6,666 nucleotides of DNA, from the NCBI GenBank assembly GCA_945901665.1, contig CAMDLJ010000150.1:1-6666 (forward strand). Reading direction: 5' to 3'. Positions 1 to 5,550 of the stretch are shown here, piece after piece (position 1 is the first letter of the stretch; each line of letters begins with the position of its first letter). Under the pieces are notes generated by a model, which did not search any database, was not told where the DNA came from, and saw only the letters and a list, made by a program, of their open reading frames with translations. This DNA comes from Bordetella parapertussis (GTDB taxonomy: Bacteria > Pseudomonadota > Gammaproteobacteria > Burkholderiales > Burkholderiaceae). The position numbers and the translations under genes were made by a program.

Positions 1-993
1 CTGGTGGGGGTGGTCAAAGTACAGGGCATTGAGCCCCAAATTCAAAAAATACTGGTCGTTGGCTATACGTTCTATGCCTTGATTTTGAGTTATGGATCGA
101 CGGTGGCCTTTGGTTGGGTGCCTGGGTTTGACTCGGATGTCAGCTTGACAACGGTGGCTGATTGGCGGCTCAACGGAGGTCTGGTGAGCATGCTTGTTTT
201 TTGGATCGTGATCAGACAGCACCAATCCGGCAAACTAAAGCAACTCGAGGAGGTTCAATCCTTGCGCTTGGTGCGCTTGCAGGCCGATAACCAAGCTCAG
301 CAACTCAAAGAGCGCCAATCCTTGATTGACATGCTGACCCATGAACTGAAAAACCCATTGAGCACCATTCGGTTTTCATTGGAGTCCATCAAAAGAAACC
401 AAACGGAAGGTACGGCATCCGACGCCCCTGTTCAGCACATTGCCCACTCGGTGGACCGAATGGACGCTTTGATCGAACACGTTTCAGAGTCGAACCAAGT
501 CGAGCATGGGCAAATGGATGTGATTGAGCATTTGAACCTGACACAGATCGTTTTGGAATCGATCATGGAATACGCCAATCCGGATAAATTCAACTTCACC
601 CACGCGGCCGATACAAGTCTCCACGCCAACCGGCAATTGGTGTGTGTGGTGGTTGAAAATTTGCTCGGCAATGCCTATAAATATGCCAGCGCTGGTGTGG
701 TGAATGTGAGCTTGTCCAGTGAGTCTAATACGCCAAACCGCAGGGGTACATCCTTGGTTTTAAAGGTCAGCAACGAAGTGTCAAGCGAAAACCTGCCCGA
801 CCCAGACCAGTTGTTCACCCGTTATTACCGGCATCCCAATGTCATGGGTATCTCGGGCATGGGCATAGGCTTGAGCTTGGTCAAGTCTGCAGTGGCACGG
901 ATGGGTGGAGACGTCGATGTCCAAATCTTGGATCATCTGGTCACGTTTTCCTTGCGCTTACCCATCGAATTTAAAAGGAACACAGATTCATGA
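1..993 (+). CDS. Sensor histidine kinase, 5'-truncated by the window edge
   Basis: This is the C-terminal part of an inner-membrane sensor kinase that would autophosphorylate a histidine and pass the phosphate to the regulator encoded next to it. The frame is open to base 1, so the true start lies upstream. Numbering from the GTG at base 4, there are two hydrophobic segments at about residues 16-38 and 58-71. A charged, Gln-rich linker (about 73-106), probably coiled coil, joins them to the kinase core. The H-box is LTHELKNPLSTIRFS with phospho-acceptor H113. The N-box is VVENLLGNAYKYA (about 216-228) and the glycine box is GMGIGLSLVKS (285-295). The usual Asp of the G1 box appears to be Asn (VSNEV, N257). 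As far as I recall, the pattern VSN, then PDPDQLFTRYYRHP, then the glycine box occurs in kinases with 7TMR-DISM-type membrane sensor regions; the missing N-terminus could confirm that. The stop overlaps the next start (ATGA, 990-993), so the two genes are translationally coupled. The kinase call is firm; the stimulus is unknown. Confidence 0.93.
   Translation: MVGVVKVQGIEPQIQKILVVGYTFYALILSYGSTVAFGWVPGFDSDVSLTTVADWRLNGGLVSMLVFWIVIRQHQSGKLKQLEEVQSLRLVRLQADNQAQQLKERQSLIDMLTHELKNPLSTIRFSLESIKRNQTEGTASDAPVQHIAHSVDRMDALIEHVSESNQVEHGQMDVIEHLNLTQIVLESIMEYANPDKFNFTHAADTSLHANRQLVCVVVENLLGNAYKYASAGVVNVSLSSESNTPNRRGTSLVLKVSNEVSSENLPDPDQLFTRYYRHPNVMGISGMGIGLSLVKSAVARMGGDVDVQILDHLVTFSLRLPIEFKRNTDS
973..980 (+). 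promoter_or_regulatory. Ribosome-binding site of the response regulator
   Basis: The purine-rich AAAAGGAA lies 9 bases before the ATG at 990 and sits inside the last codons of the kinase gene. It supports the ATG at 990 as the true start and supports kinase-regulator coupling. Confidence 0.6.
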
Positions 994-1706
994 GCAATGC
1001 AGAAAAGTTGAAAGTCGCTTTGGTCGAGGACGACCGGTTGCTCAGAGAAGAGATTGAAAATCATTTGACCGCCCATGGCTTTGTCGTGCATGCCGCCAAC
1101 AGCGCATCGGCGCTGGATGATATTTTGGCGCGCCAGGCGATCGATTTGTACATTCTTGACCTGAACCTGCCGGGTGAAGGTGGATTGAGTTTGTGCAAGC
1201 GCTTGCGCCAAGCCATGCCAGGTGCGGGCATCGTGATTTTGACGGCGCGTGTGTCCCTCAATGACCGCTTGGCCGGCTACGAAATGGGTGGTGCGGACAT
1301 TTACTTGACCAAACCGGTGGCCCCAGTGGAATTGGTTTTGGTGTTGCGCAGCTTGGGGCGGCGCATCAAGAAGCCCAATGGGGGCCAGGAGTGGTCGCTC
1401 AATTTGCGCGACAGAACCCTGAGCTCGCCTTACGCCACCGACAAGCTGCGTTTGACCAGCCGAGAAAAAACATTGTTGGTGGCGCTGATGCAAGCCCAAA
1501 ACAACACCTTGGAGTCTGGGGTGATGTGTGATTTGTATGGCAGCGACGAAACCGATGATTTGATGAGCAAGCATGCCCTCGAAGAGTTGGTGGCCAGGTT
1601 GCGTAAAAAGCTCAAAACGGCCATGCCCACCCCATCCGAGACACCCATCAAGTCGGTTTGGGGTGTGGGTTATCAACTGTGCATTCAAATTGACTTCGGC
1701 CATTGA
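990..1706 (+). CDS. OmpR/PhoB-family response regulator
   Basis: This is a 238-residue DNA-binding response regulator and the evident partner of the upstream kinase. The receiver domain (about residues 7-122) has the acidic pocket E13-D14-D15, phospho-acceptor D57 in YILDLNLPGEGG, switch Thr T85 in VILTARVS, Y105 and the conserved K108 in YLTKPV. A short linker leads to a winged-helix DNA-binding domain (about 133-236). Its markers are LTSREKTLLVALM, the recognition-helix region ALEELVARLRKKLK and the wing IKSVWGVGYQL. Trp224 stands where Arg is commonest in the family's RGxGY motif. Length is typical for the family. The start is the ATG at 990, which overlaps the kinase stop and has an AAAAGGAA ribosome-binding site at 973-980. 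All phosphorylation residues are intact, so it should be a functional phospho-switch. Its target promoters cannot be read from this window. Confidence 0.95.
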   Translation: MSNAEKLKVALVEDDRLLREEIENHLTAHGFVVHAANSASALDDILARQAIDLYILDLNLPGEGGLSLCKRLRQAMPGAGIVILTARVSLNDRLAGYEMGGADIYLTKPVAPVELVLVLRSLGRRIKKPNGGQEWSLNLRDRTLSSPYATDKLRLTSREKTLLVALMQAQNNTLESGVMCDLYGSDETDDLMSKHALEELVARLRKKLKTAMPTPSETPIKSVWGVGYQLCIQIDFGH

Positions 1707-1715
1707 GCAGCGACC

Positions 1716-1768
1716 GCGTGGCCGCCACGCCCAGACCCATCTGCCACCCATGGGGCCGGCGGTGGGTC
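1716..1768 (+). terminator. Two GC-rich hairpins behind the response regulator
   Basis: Ten bases past the regulator stop there is a near-perfect palindrome, GCGTGG-CCG-CCACGC (1716-1730). A second hairpin follows at once, with arms GACCCA (1734-1739) and TGGGTC (1763-1768). Its stem continues inward, past a one-base bulge, as CTGCC/GGCGG. No T-tract follows; the run at 1769-1774 is of A residues. It is therefore not a canonical intrinsic terminator. It may instead protect the 3' end or mark a factor-dependent stop. The pairing is read directly from the sequence; the termination role is inference. Confidence 0.35.
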
Positions 1769-1822
1769 AAAAAATCGTGACTGTCGGTTTACCTTGGGCC
1801 GTGGGTGCGCGGTAAAACCCGA

Positions 1823-1851
1823 TGGTCACCCGCACGGGGATGCGCTATAAA
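1823..1851 (+). promoter_or_regulatory. Possible sigma70 promoter for the tctC-bciA unit
   Basis: A -35-like TGGTCA (1823-1828, 4 of 6 consensus bases) lies 17 bases before a -10-like TATAAA (1846-1851, 5 of 6). Transcription would begin near 1858 and give a leader of about 115 bases before the tctC ATG. The match is reasonable but unproven; it is the best pair I could find in this gap. Confidence 0.35.
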
Positions 1852-1859
1852 CCTTGATG

Positions 1860-1888
1860 ATCTGCCTCTTTGTGGCAGATTTCTTATT
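1860..1888 (+). terminator. Stem-loop with T-rich tail (terminator or 5'-leader hairpin)
   Basis: The perfect 7-bp stem ATCTGCC/GGCAGAT (1860-1866 with 1874-1880) has a 7-base loop and is followed by TTCTTATT. This resembles a modest intrinsic terminator for the two-component operon, although it lies more than 150 bases past that operon's stop. If the promoter proposed at 1823-1851 is real, the hairpin would instead form at the extreme 5' end of the tctC transcript and could stabilise it. The sequence alone does not separate the two readings. Confidence 0.4.
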
Positions 1889-1973
1889 GGGGGTAAGCAT
1901 GTCTGTCTTTTCGCGTTTGATTTTCACCCCTTTGACCAACACCGCCCCCTGAGCTTTGACATTGGAGACAACC

Positions 1974-2963
1974 ATGACCTATTTGAAACGCCTTTTTCGT
2001 TCTGCCTGCGTGATGGGGTTGGCCTTTAGTGGCCATGCTCTCTTGGGCAGTGGGTTGGCCGTGGCCCAACCGGCTTACCCCAACAAACCCTTGCGCTTGG
2101 TGGTGACCTTTCCCACCGGCGGCGCCCCAGACATCTTGGCGCGTTTGTTCAGTGAAAAAGCGCAACTGGGACAAAGCGTGGTGGTGGACAACAAGCCAGG
2201 TGCGGGTGGCAATATCGGCGCGGATTTCGTGGCCAAGTCTGCTGGCGATGGATACACCTTGGTCATGGGCACGGTGGGCACCCATTCCATCAATGGTGCG
2301 CTTTACGAAAAAATGCCCTACGACATGCAAAAGCATTTCACCCCCATCGCTTTGGTGGCATCGGCCCCCAATTTGTTGGTGGTCAACAACGACCTGCCGG
2401 TGAAGTCTGTGGCCGAATTGGTGAGCTACATGAAGGCCAACCCCAACAAGCTGTCTTTTGGTTCGCCCGGCATTGGCACATCCGTGCACGTGTCTGGTGA
2501 ATTGTTCAAATCCTTGACCGGCACCAGCATGACGCATGCCCCCTATAAGGGGCGGCAATTTGCCATCCCAGACCTGGTGGGCGGCAGCATTCAGTTGATG
2601 TTTGACAACATGCCCTCGGCTTTGCCCATGGCCAAAGAGGGCAAGATCCGCGCACTGGCGGTCACCACGGCCAAGCGCTCATCGGCTGCGCCCGATATCC
2701 CTACCGTGGCCGAAACCGTTCCCGGCTTTGAGGCCACCACTTGGTTTGCTTTGTTTGCACCGGCCAACACCCCCAAACCCATCATTGACCGGTTAAATGC
2801 CGAGGTCCAACGCGTGTACCGCTTGCCCGATGTGCAAGAGCGCATGCAAAAACTCGGGCTTGAAGCGGTTCTCTCCAGCCCAGAAGAGTTGGCGCGCTAC
2901 CAGCAAATTGAAATTGTGAAATGGGCCAAAGTGGTCAAAGAGTCTGGGGCCAAGGCAGAATAA
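1974..2963 (+). CDS. TctC/Bug-family periplasmic substrate-binding protein
   Basis: This is a secreted receptor of the tripartite tricarboxylate transporter family (Bug proteins), which typically bind carboxylates or related small acids in the periplasm. The 329-residue product starts with a Sec signal peptide: MTYLKRLFRS, a hydrophobic stretch, and a likely cleavage after AVA at residue 31. Family markers follow in order: the first ligand loop FPTGGAPDILAR (46-57), the second loop NKPGAGGNIGAD (73-84), GDGYTLVMG (91-99), HAPYKG (188-193) and LMFDNMPSALP (208-218). The segment EKAQLGQSVVV is about two or three residues shorter than usual for this helix. I chose the ATG at 1974 because GGAGA (1964-1968) lies 5 bases upstream and the protein then begins directly with the signal peptide. 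An in-frame TTG at 1956 would put unneeded residues before it. No tctA or tctB membrane genes adjoin, so it is an orphan receptor, as is common in Burkholderiales. The ligand cannot be predicted. Confidence 0.93.
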   Translation: MTYLKRLFRSACVMGLAFSGHALLGSGLAVAQPAYPNKPLRLVVTFPTGGAPDILARLFSEKAQLGQSVVVDNKPGAGGNIGADFVAKSAGDGYTLVMGTVGTHSINGALYEKMPYDMQKHFTPIALVASAPNLLVVNNDLPVKSVAELVSYMKANPNKLSFGSPGIGTSVHVSGELFKSLTGTSMTHAPYKGRQFAIPDLVGGSIQLMFDNMPSALPMAKEGKIRALAVTTAKRSSAAPDIPTVAETVPGFEATTWFALFAPANTPKPIIDRLNAEVQRVYRLPDVQERMQKLGLEAVLSSPEELARYQQIEIVKWAKVVKESGAKAE

Positions 2964-3004
2964 GCCACGTCAGTGCCCTTGCTTTTGCGTCAATTGAGTT
3001 TGTC

Positions 3005-4036
3005 ATGGGCAACAACCAAAACGAAATGGCAGTTGAGCGCTTTCGGTTACCCATGCGGGTCTTTGTGCTGGGCGCAACCGGCACTGTGGGTCGTGCCACG
3101 GTGGCCGCATTGGTGGCCCAGGGCCACCAGGTGGTGTGTCTGGTTCGAAATCGATCTGGGGTGAATGGCGCCTGGTCCCCGCAAGATGCGCCCAAAATGT
3201 TGCCCGGTGTTGAGCTTCGTTTTATCGATGCGATCACCCCCCAGTCGCTGGCAGAAGTGGGGTTTCGGGGTGAGCGTTTTGACGCGCTGGTGTCTTGCTT
3301 GGCCTCTCGCACGGGCTCGCCCCGCGACGCTTGGGCGATTGACCACCAAGCCCATGTGGATGCCTTGAAGGCGGCCCAAGCCTCAGGTGTGGGGCATATG
3401 GTGTTGCTGTCTGCCATTTGTGTGCAAAAGCCCTTGCTGGCTTTTCAACACGCCAAGCTGGCTTTTGAAAAATGCCTGATCGAGTCGGGCATCAATTACT
3501 CCATCGTCAGGCCCACGGCGTTTTTCAAATCCTTGTCGGGTCAAATCGAGCGTGTGCGCCGTGGCAAACCGTTTTTGTTGTTTGCGGATGGCCAGTTGAC
3601 TGCTTGCAAGCCCATCAGCGACGCAGACTTGGGCCAATTTTTGGCAGGCTGTTTGACCGATCCTGAGCGGCACCGCCGCATCTTGCCCATTGGCGGGCCT
3701 GGGCCAGCCATCACCCCTTTGCAGCAAGGCCAATACCTGTTTGAGTTGATGGGCCAAACACCGCGCTTCAAGCGCGTGCCTGTGGGTTTGCTGGACGCCA
3801 TCATCGCCACTTTGTCTGTGTTGGGCAAGCTGTCATCCACTTTGGCCGACAAGGCAGAGTTGGCCCGCATCGGGCGTTATTACGCCACCGAATCGATGTT
3901 GGTGTGGGACGAAAAAACTGGCCGCTACGATGCCGACGCCACCCCATCGACCGGCAGCGACACCCTGTGGCAGCATTACCAAGCCTTGGTCAGTGGGGGC
4001 CAATCTAGCGAACTGGGCGATCACTCGGTTTTTTGA
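3005..4036 (+). CDS. bciA: Divinyl (proto)chlorophyllide 8-vinyl reductase, BciA type
   Basis: BciA reduces the C8 vinyl group of divinyl (proto)chlorophyllide to ethyl using NADPH, a step of (bacterio)chlorophyll synthesis in the cytoplasm or at the membrane face. The 343-residue protein has a Rossmann nucleotide-binding motif, VFVLGATGTVGRAT (19-32), typical of atypical SDR/NmrA-like enzymes. Stretches I recognise as characteristic of BciA follow: SRTGSPRDAWAIDHQAH (101-117), LLSAICVQKPLLAFQHAK (134-151), IVRPTAFFKSLSGQ (167-180), TACKPISDADL (199-209), PIGGPGPAITP (228-238) and ARIGRYYATESMLV (287-300). The classical SDR YxxxK is FxxxK here (F147, K151). The start is uncertain: ATG 3005 is 41 bases past the tctC stop and has no strong ribosome-binding site. 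ATG 3026 and ATG 3053 (just before the Rossmann strand) are alternatives. There is no terminator between tctC and this gene, so they may be cotranscribed. No other photosynthesis gene is in view. Confidence 0.93.
   Translation: MGNNQNEMAVERFRLPMRVFVLGATGTVGRATVAALVAQGHQVVCLVRNRSGVNGAWSPQDAPKMLPGVELRFIDAITPQSLAEVGFRGERFDALVSCLASRTGSPRDAWAIDHQAHVDALKAAQASGVGHMVLLSAICVQKPLLAFQHAKLAFEKCLIESGINYSIVRPTAFFKSLSGQIERVRRGKPFLLFADGQLTACKPISDADLGQFLAGCLTDPERHRRILPIGGPGPAITPLQQGQYLFELMGQTPRFKRVPVGLLDAIIATLSVLGKLSSTLADKAELARIGRYYATESMLVWDEKTGRYDADATPSTGSDTLWQHYQALVSGGQSSELGDHSVF
4011..4034 (+). terminator. Weak hairpin with T-run overlapping the bciA stop
   Basis: AACTGG (4011-4016) can pair with TCGGTT (4025-4030) using two G-T wobbles, and a T-run extends through 4034 into the TGA. 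This is a marginal intrinsic terminator at best, overlapping the last codons of bciA. Confidence 0.2.
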
Positions 4037-4077
4037 TTGGCTGGGCTGCTGATGTCTGGGCATTGGATATTCTCTTT

Positions 4078-4097
4078 GGGCTTGTGGTGTCAAGCCC
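4078..4097. promoter_or_regulatory. 20-bp perfect palindrome upstream of the cupredoxin gene
   Basis: GGGCTTG (4078-4084) and CAAGCCC (4091-4097) are perfect inverted repeats around TGGTGT. No T-tract follows in either direction, so intrinsic termination is unlikely. The element ends 9 bases before the proposed -35 box (4107), a position where an activator or repressor could bind. It could also be an RNA hairpin at the 3' end of the bciA transcript. It does not have the MerR/CueR layout, in which the dyad lies between -35 and -10. Confidence 0.35.
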
Positions 4098-4106
4098 GCC
4101 ATGGCT

Positions 4107-4134
4107 TTGAACCCCTGGTGAAGCAAGTTACAGT
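4107..4134 (+). promoter_or_regulatory. Probable sigma70 promoter of the membrane cupredoxin gene
   Basis: TTGAAC (4107-4112) and TACAGT (4129-4134) are separated by 16 bases, and each matches 4 of 6 consensus positions. Transcription from about 4141 would leave a leader of roughly 20 bases with GAAGAG just before the ATG at 4161. Position and spacing are good; strength would be moderate. Confidence 0.4.
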
Positions 4135-4160
4135 AAAAAAACATTTCTGAAGAGATCGCC

Positions 4161-5024
4161 ATGAATTTTCAAACCCAGCACCTCGCCACCTTGGCCAAAT
4201 ACGCCGGCATCAGCTTCATTGCAGGTGCGGTCAACCACGGCATGTTCACCGAGGAAAGGTCGTTTTTCACGGCGGCCTTGGGCGTGGCTTTTTATCTGAT
4301 TGGCGCGGCCATGGAGCTCAAAGCCTCCAATGACGCCAGCAAACGCTGGGGTGATTTACTGGGGTTTGGCATCGTCGCATCCATCGGTCTGGGGTTTTTC
4401 ACCGGCGGTTTGCAGCATTTCCCAGATTCGCCACAACGCAGCTTGTGGGTGGTGCCGTTGGGCTTCTTTTTGAGTTTGCTGGCTTTGGACTTCAGCCAAG
4501 AATGGCGCAGTCGCATGGGGCTCAAGCCCTTGGTTATCTACACCGGCAGCACCGGTGCCTTGGTGATAGCGGGGGCTTTTTTCGCAGCCTCGCATTGGTC
4601 ACAAAACCCTGGCGACGGCCATGACCATGCCCACAGCCACGACAGCTCGCCCGTGGCCGCAACTGCCGATGCGGCCGCCATTCGCAATGTGGTGATTGAG
4701 GTCGATGACAACATGCGCTTCGACCCGGGCACCTGGCAAGCGCAGCAAGGTGAGGTGTTGCGCTTGATTGTGGTGAACACCGGCAAAGTCAAGCATGAAT
4801 TGGTGGTGGGGCAAGCCCGTGAACTGGCTGAGCATGCCAAATCGATGCGCCAGTCCAAAGGGGAGCATCACCACCATGACAACGCCGTCTCTGTGGAGCC
4901 TGGCCAATCGGCCATTTTGATGTTCACCTTTGACAAGGCGGGTGAATGGGGCATGGCCTGTTTTGAGCCTGGCCATTACGAGGCAGGGATGAAGGGCTTG
5001 GTGCAGGTCAAGCCCCAAACCTGA
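4161..5024 (+). CDS. Membrane-anchored cupredoxin (five-helix domain + CopI-like copper domain)
   Basis: The 287-residue protein joins a polytopic membrane domain to a periplasmic copper protein. Five hydrophobic segments (about 10-27, 36-53, 66-83, 94-111, 122-144) predict a cytoplasmic N-terminus and periplasmic C-terminus. The loops KASNDASKRWGD and QEWRSRMGLK carry the positive charge and fall on the inside. A His-rich linker, GDGHDHAHSHD (151-161), leads to the cupredoxin (about 175-285). That domain begins MRFDPGTW, and its type I copper ligands are visible: H212 in KVKHELVVG, then C267, H272 and M277 in ACFEPGHYEAGM (C-x4-H-x4-M). An inserted loop holds KGEHHHHD (233-240). The domain resembles CopI, a periplasmic cupredoxin for copper tolerance in Rubrivivax, but CopI lacks a membrane domain. 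I do not recognise the helical domain by name. The start at 4161 follows GAAGAG and its own probable promoter. A copper-binding, sequestering or electron-carrying role is inferred. Confidence 0.85.
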   Translation: MNFQTQHLATLAKYAGISFIAGAVNHGMFTEERSFFTAALGVAFYLIGAAMELKASNDASKRWGDLLGFGIVASIGLGFFTGGLQHFPDSPQRSLWVVPLGFFLSLLALDFSQEWRSRMGLKPLVIYTGSTGALVIAGAFFAASHWSQNPGDGHDHAHSHDSSPVAATADAAAIRNVVIEVDDNMRFDPGTWQAQQGEVLRLIVVNTGKVKHELVVGQARELAEHAKSMRQSKGEHHHHDNAVSVEPGQSAILMFTFDKAGEWGMACFEPGHYEAGMKGLVQVKPQT

Positions 5025-5043
5025 ATCGGCGAGGTTGGCCCGC

Positions 5044-5064
5044 AAGCCCTCACCGCCAGGGCTT
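5044..5064. terminator. Inverted repeat between convergent genes
   Basis: AAGCCCT (5044-5050) and AGGGCTT (5058-5064) form a perfect 7-bp stem with a 7-base loop. The repeat lies in the 38-base gap between the convergent stops at 5024 and 5063 and reaches into the minus-strand stop codon. Neither strand has a proper T-tract after it. A bidirectional transcript end is plausible from its place but not proven by its form. Confidence 0.35.
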
Positions 5065-5536
5065 AAAAATTAAGTTTGATACCGCTGTCTTGCACTTCAA
5101 TGCTGTTCAGGCGTTTACCGATCATGTCGGGCACATGGTAGACAGATGTGCCATCTAACAGGGTCAGCAAGGTGGCGTTGAGTGTGCTGGCAACTGCAGC
5201 AGGCAGCTCTTTGCCATCGGCGGTGCTCAACTTCAAAACATTGACTTTTGAAATCTCAATGTCGCCTTTGTCCTTGTTCCAAACTGGTTGGGTGTCGATG
5301 CAAAAGTCACCATTGAATTTGGGCAGCTTGCTGGCCCAGGTGCCACACAGCTCTACTTTTTGACGCTGCTTGCTCAACGCCATCGTGGGCTTGTCCAGGG
5401 TGATGGTGGCTTTTTCTTTGGGGAATTTTTTGACCACGGCGATGTCGATCAAGCCTTTGGGCACGCTGAGCGAAATGGCTTGGGCGCTTCCAGCGAAAAC
5501 CAACCAAGCCAGTGTGATGTAAATGCTTTTGTTCAT
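5063..5536 (-). CDS. Secreted DUF1439 (YceB-like) protein
   Basis: This is a small 157-residue exported protein of unknown function. It starts with a clear Sec signal peptide: MNKSIYITLAW, a hydrophobic core, and cleavage likely after SAQA at residue 20. There is no lipobox cysteine, unlike Escherichia coli YceB, which is a lipoprotein. The mature part has the alternating polar and hydrophobic pattern of a beta-rich lipid-binding-like fold. It also carries the DUF1439 signature PVWNKDKGDIEISKV (84-98), preceded by a strand region, and ends with a conserved-looking IEVQDSGIKLNF. Two cysteines (C64, C79) could form a disulfide in the periplasm. The start codon follows the upstream gene's stop by 14 bases, so the two are likely cotranscribed. 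No good ribosome-binding site is visible in that gap, which suggests coupling to the upstream gene's translation. Family assignment rests on the motif and length and is fairly good; the function is unknown. Confidence 0.75.
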   Translation of the reverse strand: MNKSIYITLAWLVFAGSAQAISLSVPKGLIDIAVVKKFPKEKATITLDKPTMALSKQRQKVELCGTWASKLPKFNGDFCIDTQPVWNKDKGDIEISKVNVLKLSTADGKELPAAVASTLNATLLTLLDGTSVYHVPDMIGKRLNSIEVQDSGIKLNF

Positions 5537-5550
5537 GGTTCAAGTGCGGG

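Noticed and set aside
933..1751. Long open frame (272 codons) on the minus strand across the response regulator
   Set aside because: It lies entirely antisense to a clear OmpR-family gene, its product is rich in His and Gln with no recognisable domain, and it has no supporting start context. It is a codon-bias shadow.
1769..1774. A-run after the hairpin at 1734-1768 as a minus-strand terminator tail
   Set aside because: For a minus-strand terminator the T-tract would have to lie on the left of the hairpin, and no minus-strand gene ends here.
1956..1973. Upstream TTG start for the TctC protein
   Set aside because: It would add six residues before a standard signal peptide, and the good GGAGA site serves the ATG at 1974.
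1884..2558. Minus-strand open frame of 224 codons across tctC
   Set aside because: It is antisense to a well-supported TctC gene, its predicted protein is His- and Gly-rich and low in complexity, and it has no family motif.
2921..3004. Upstream ATG start for bciA, inside the end of tctC
   Set aside because: It would add 28 residues with no resemblance to the family and overlap tctC by 43 bases. The Rossmann strand of BciA begins shortly after 3053.
4078..4097. The palindrome as an intrinsic terminator of bciA or as a CueR operator
   Set aside because: No T-tract follows on either strand, and the dyad is not placed in the long spacer between -35 and -10 that MerR-type regulators use.
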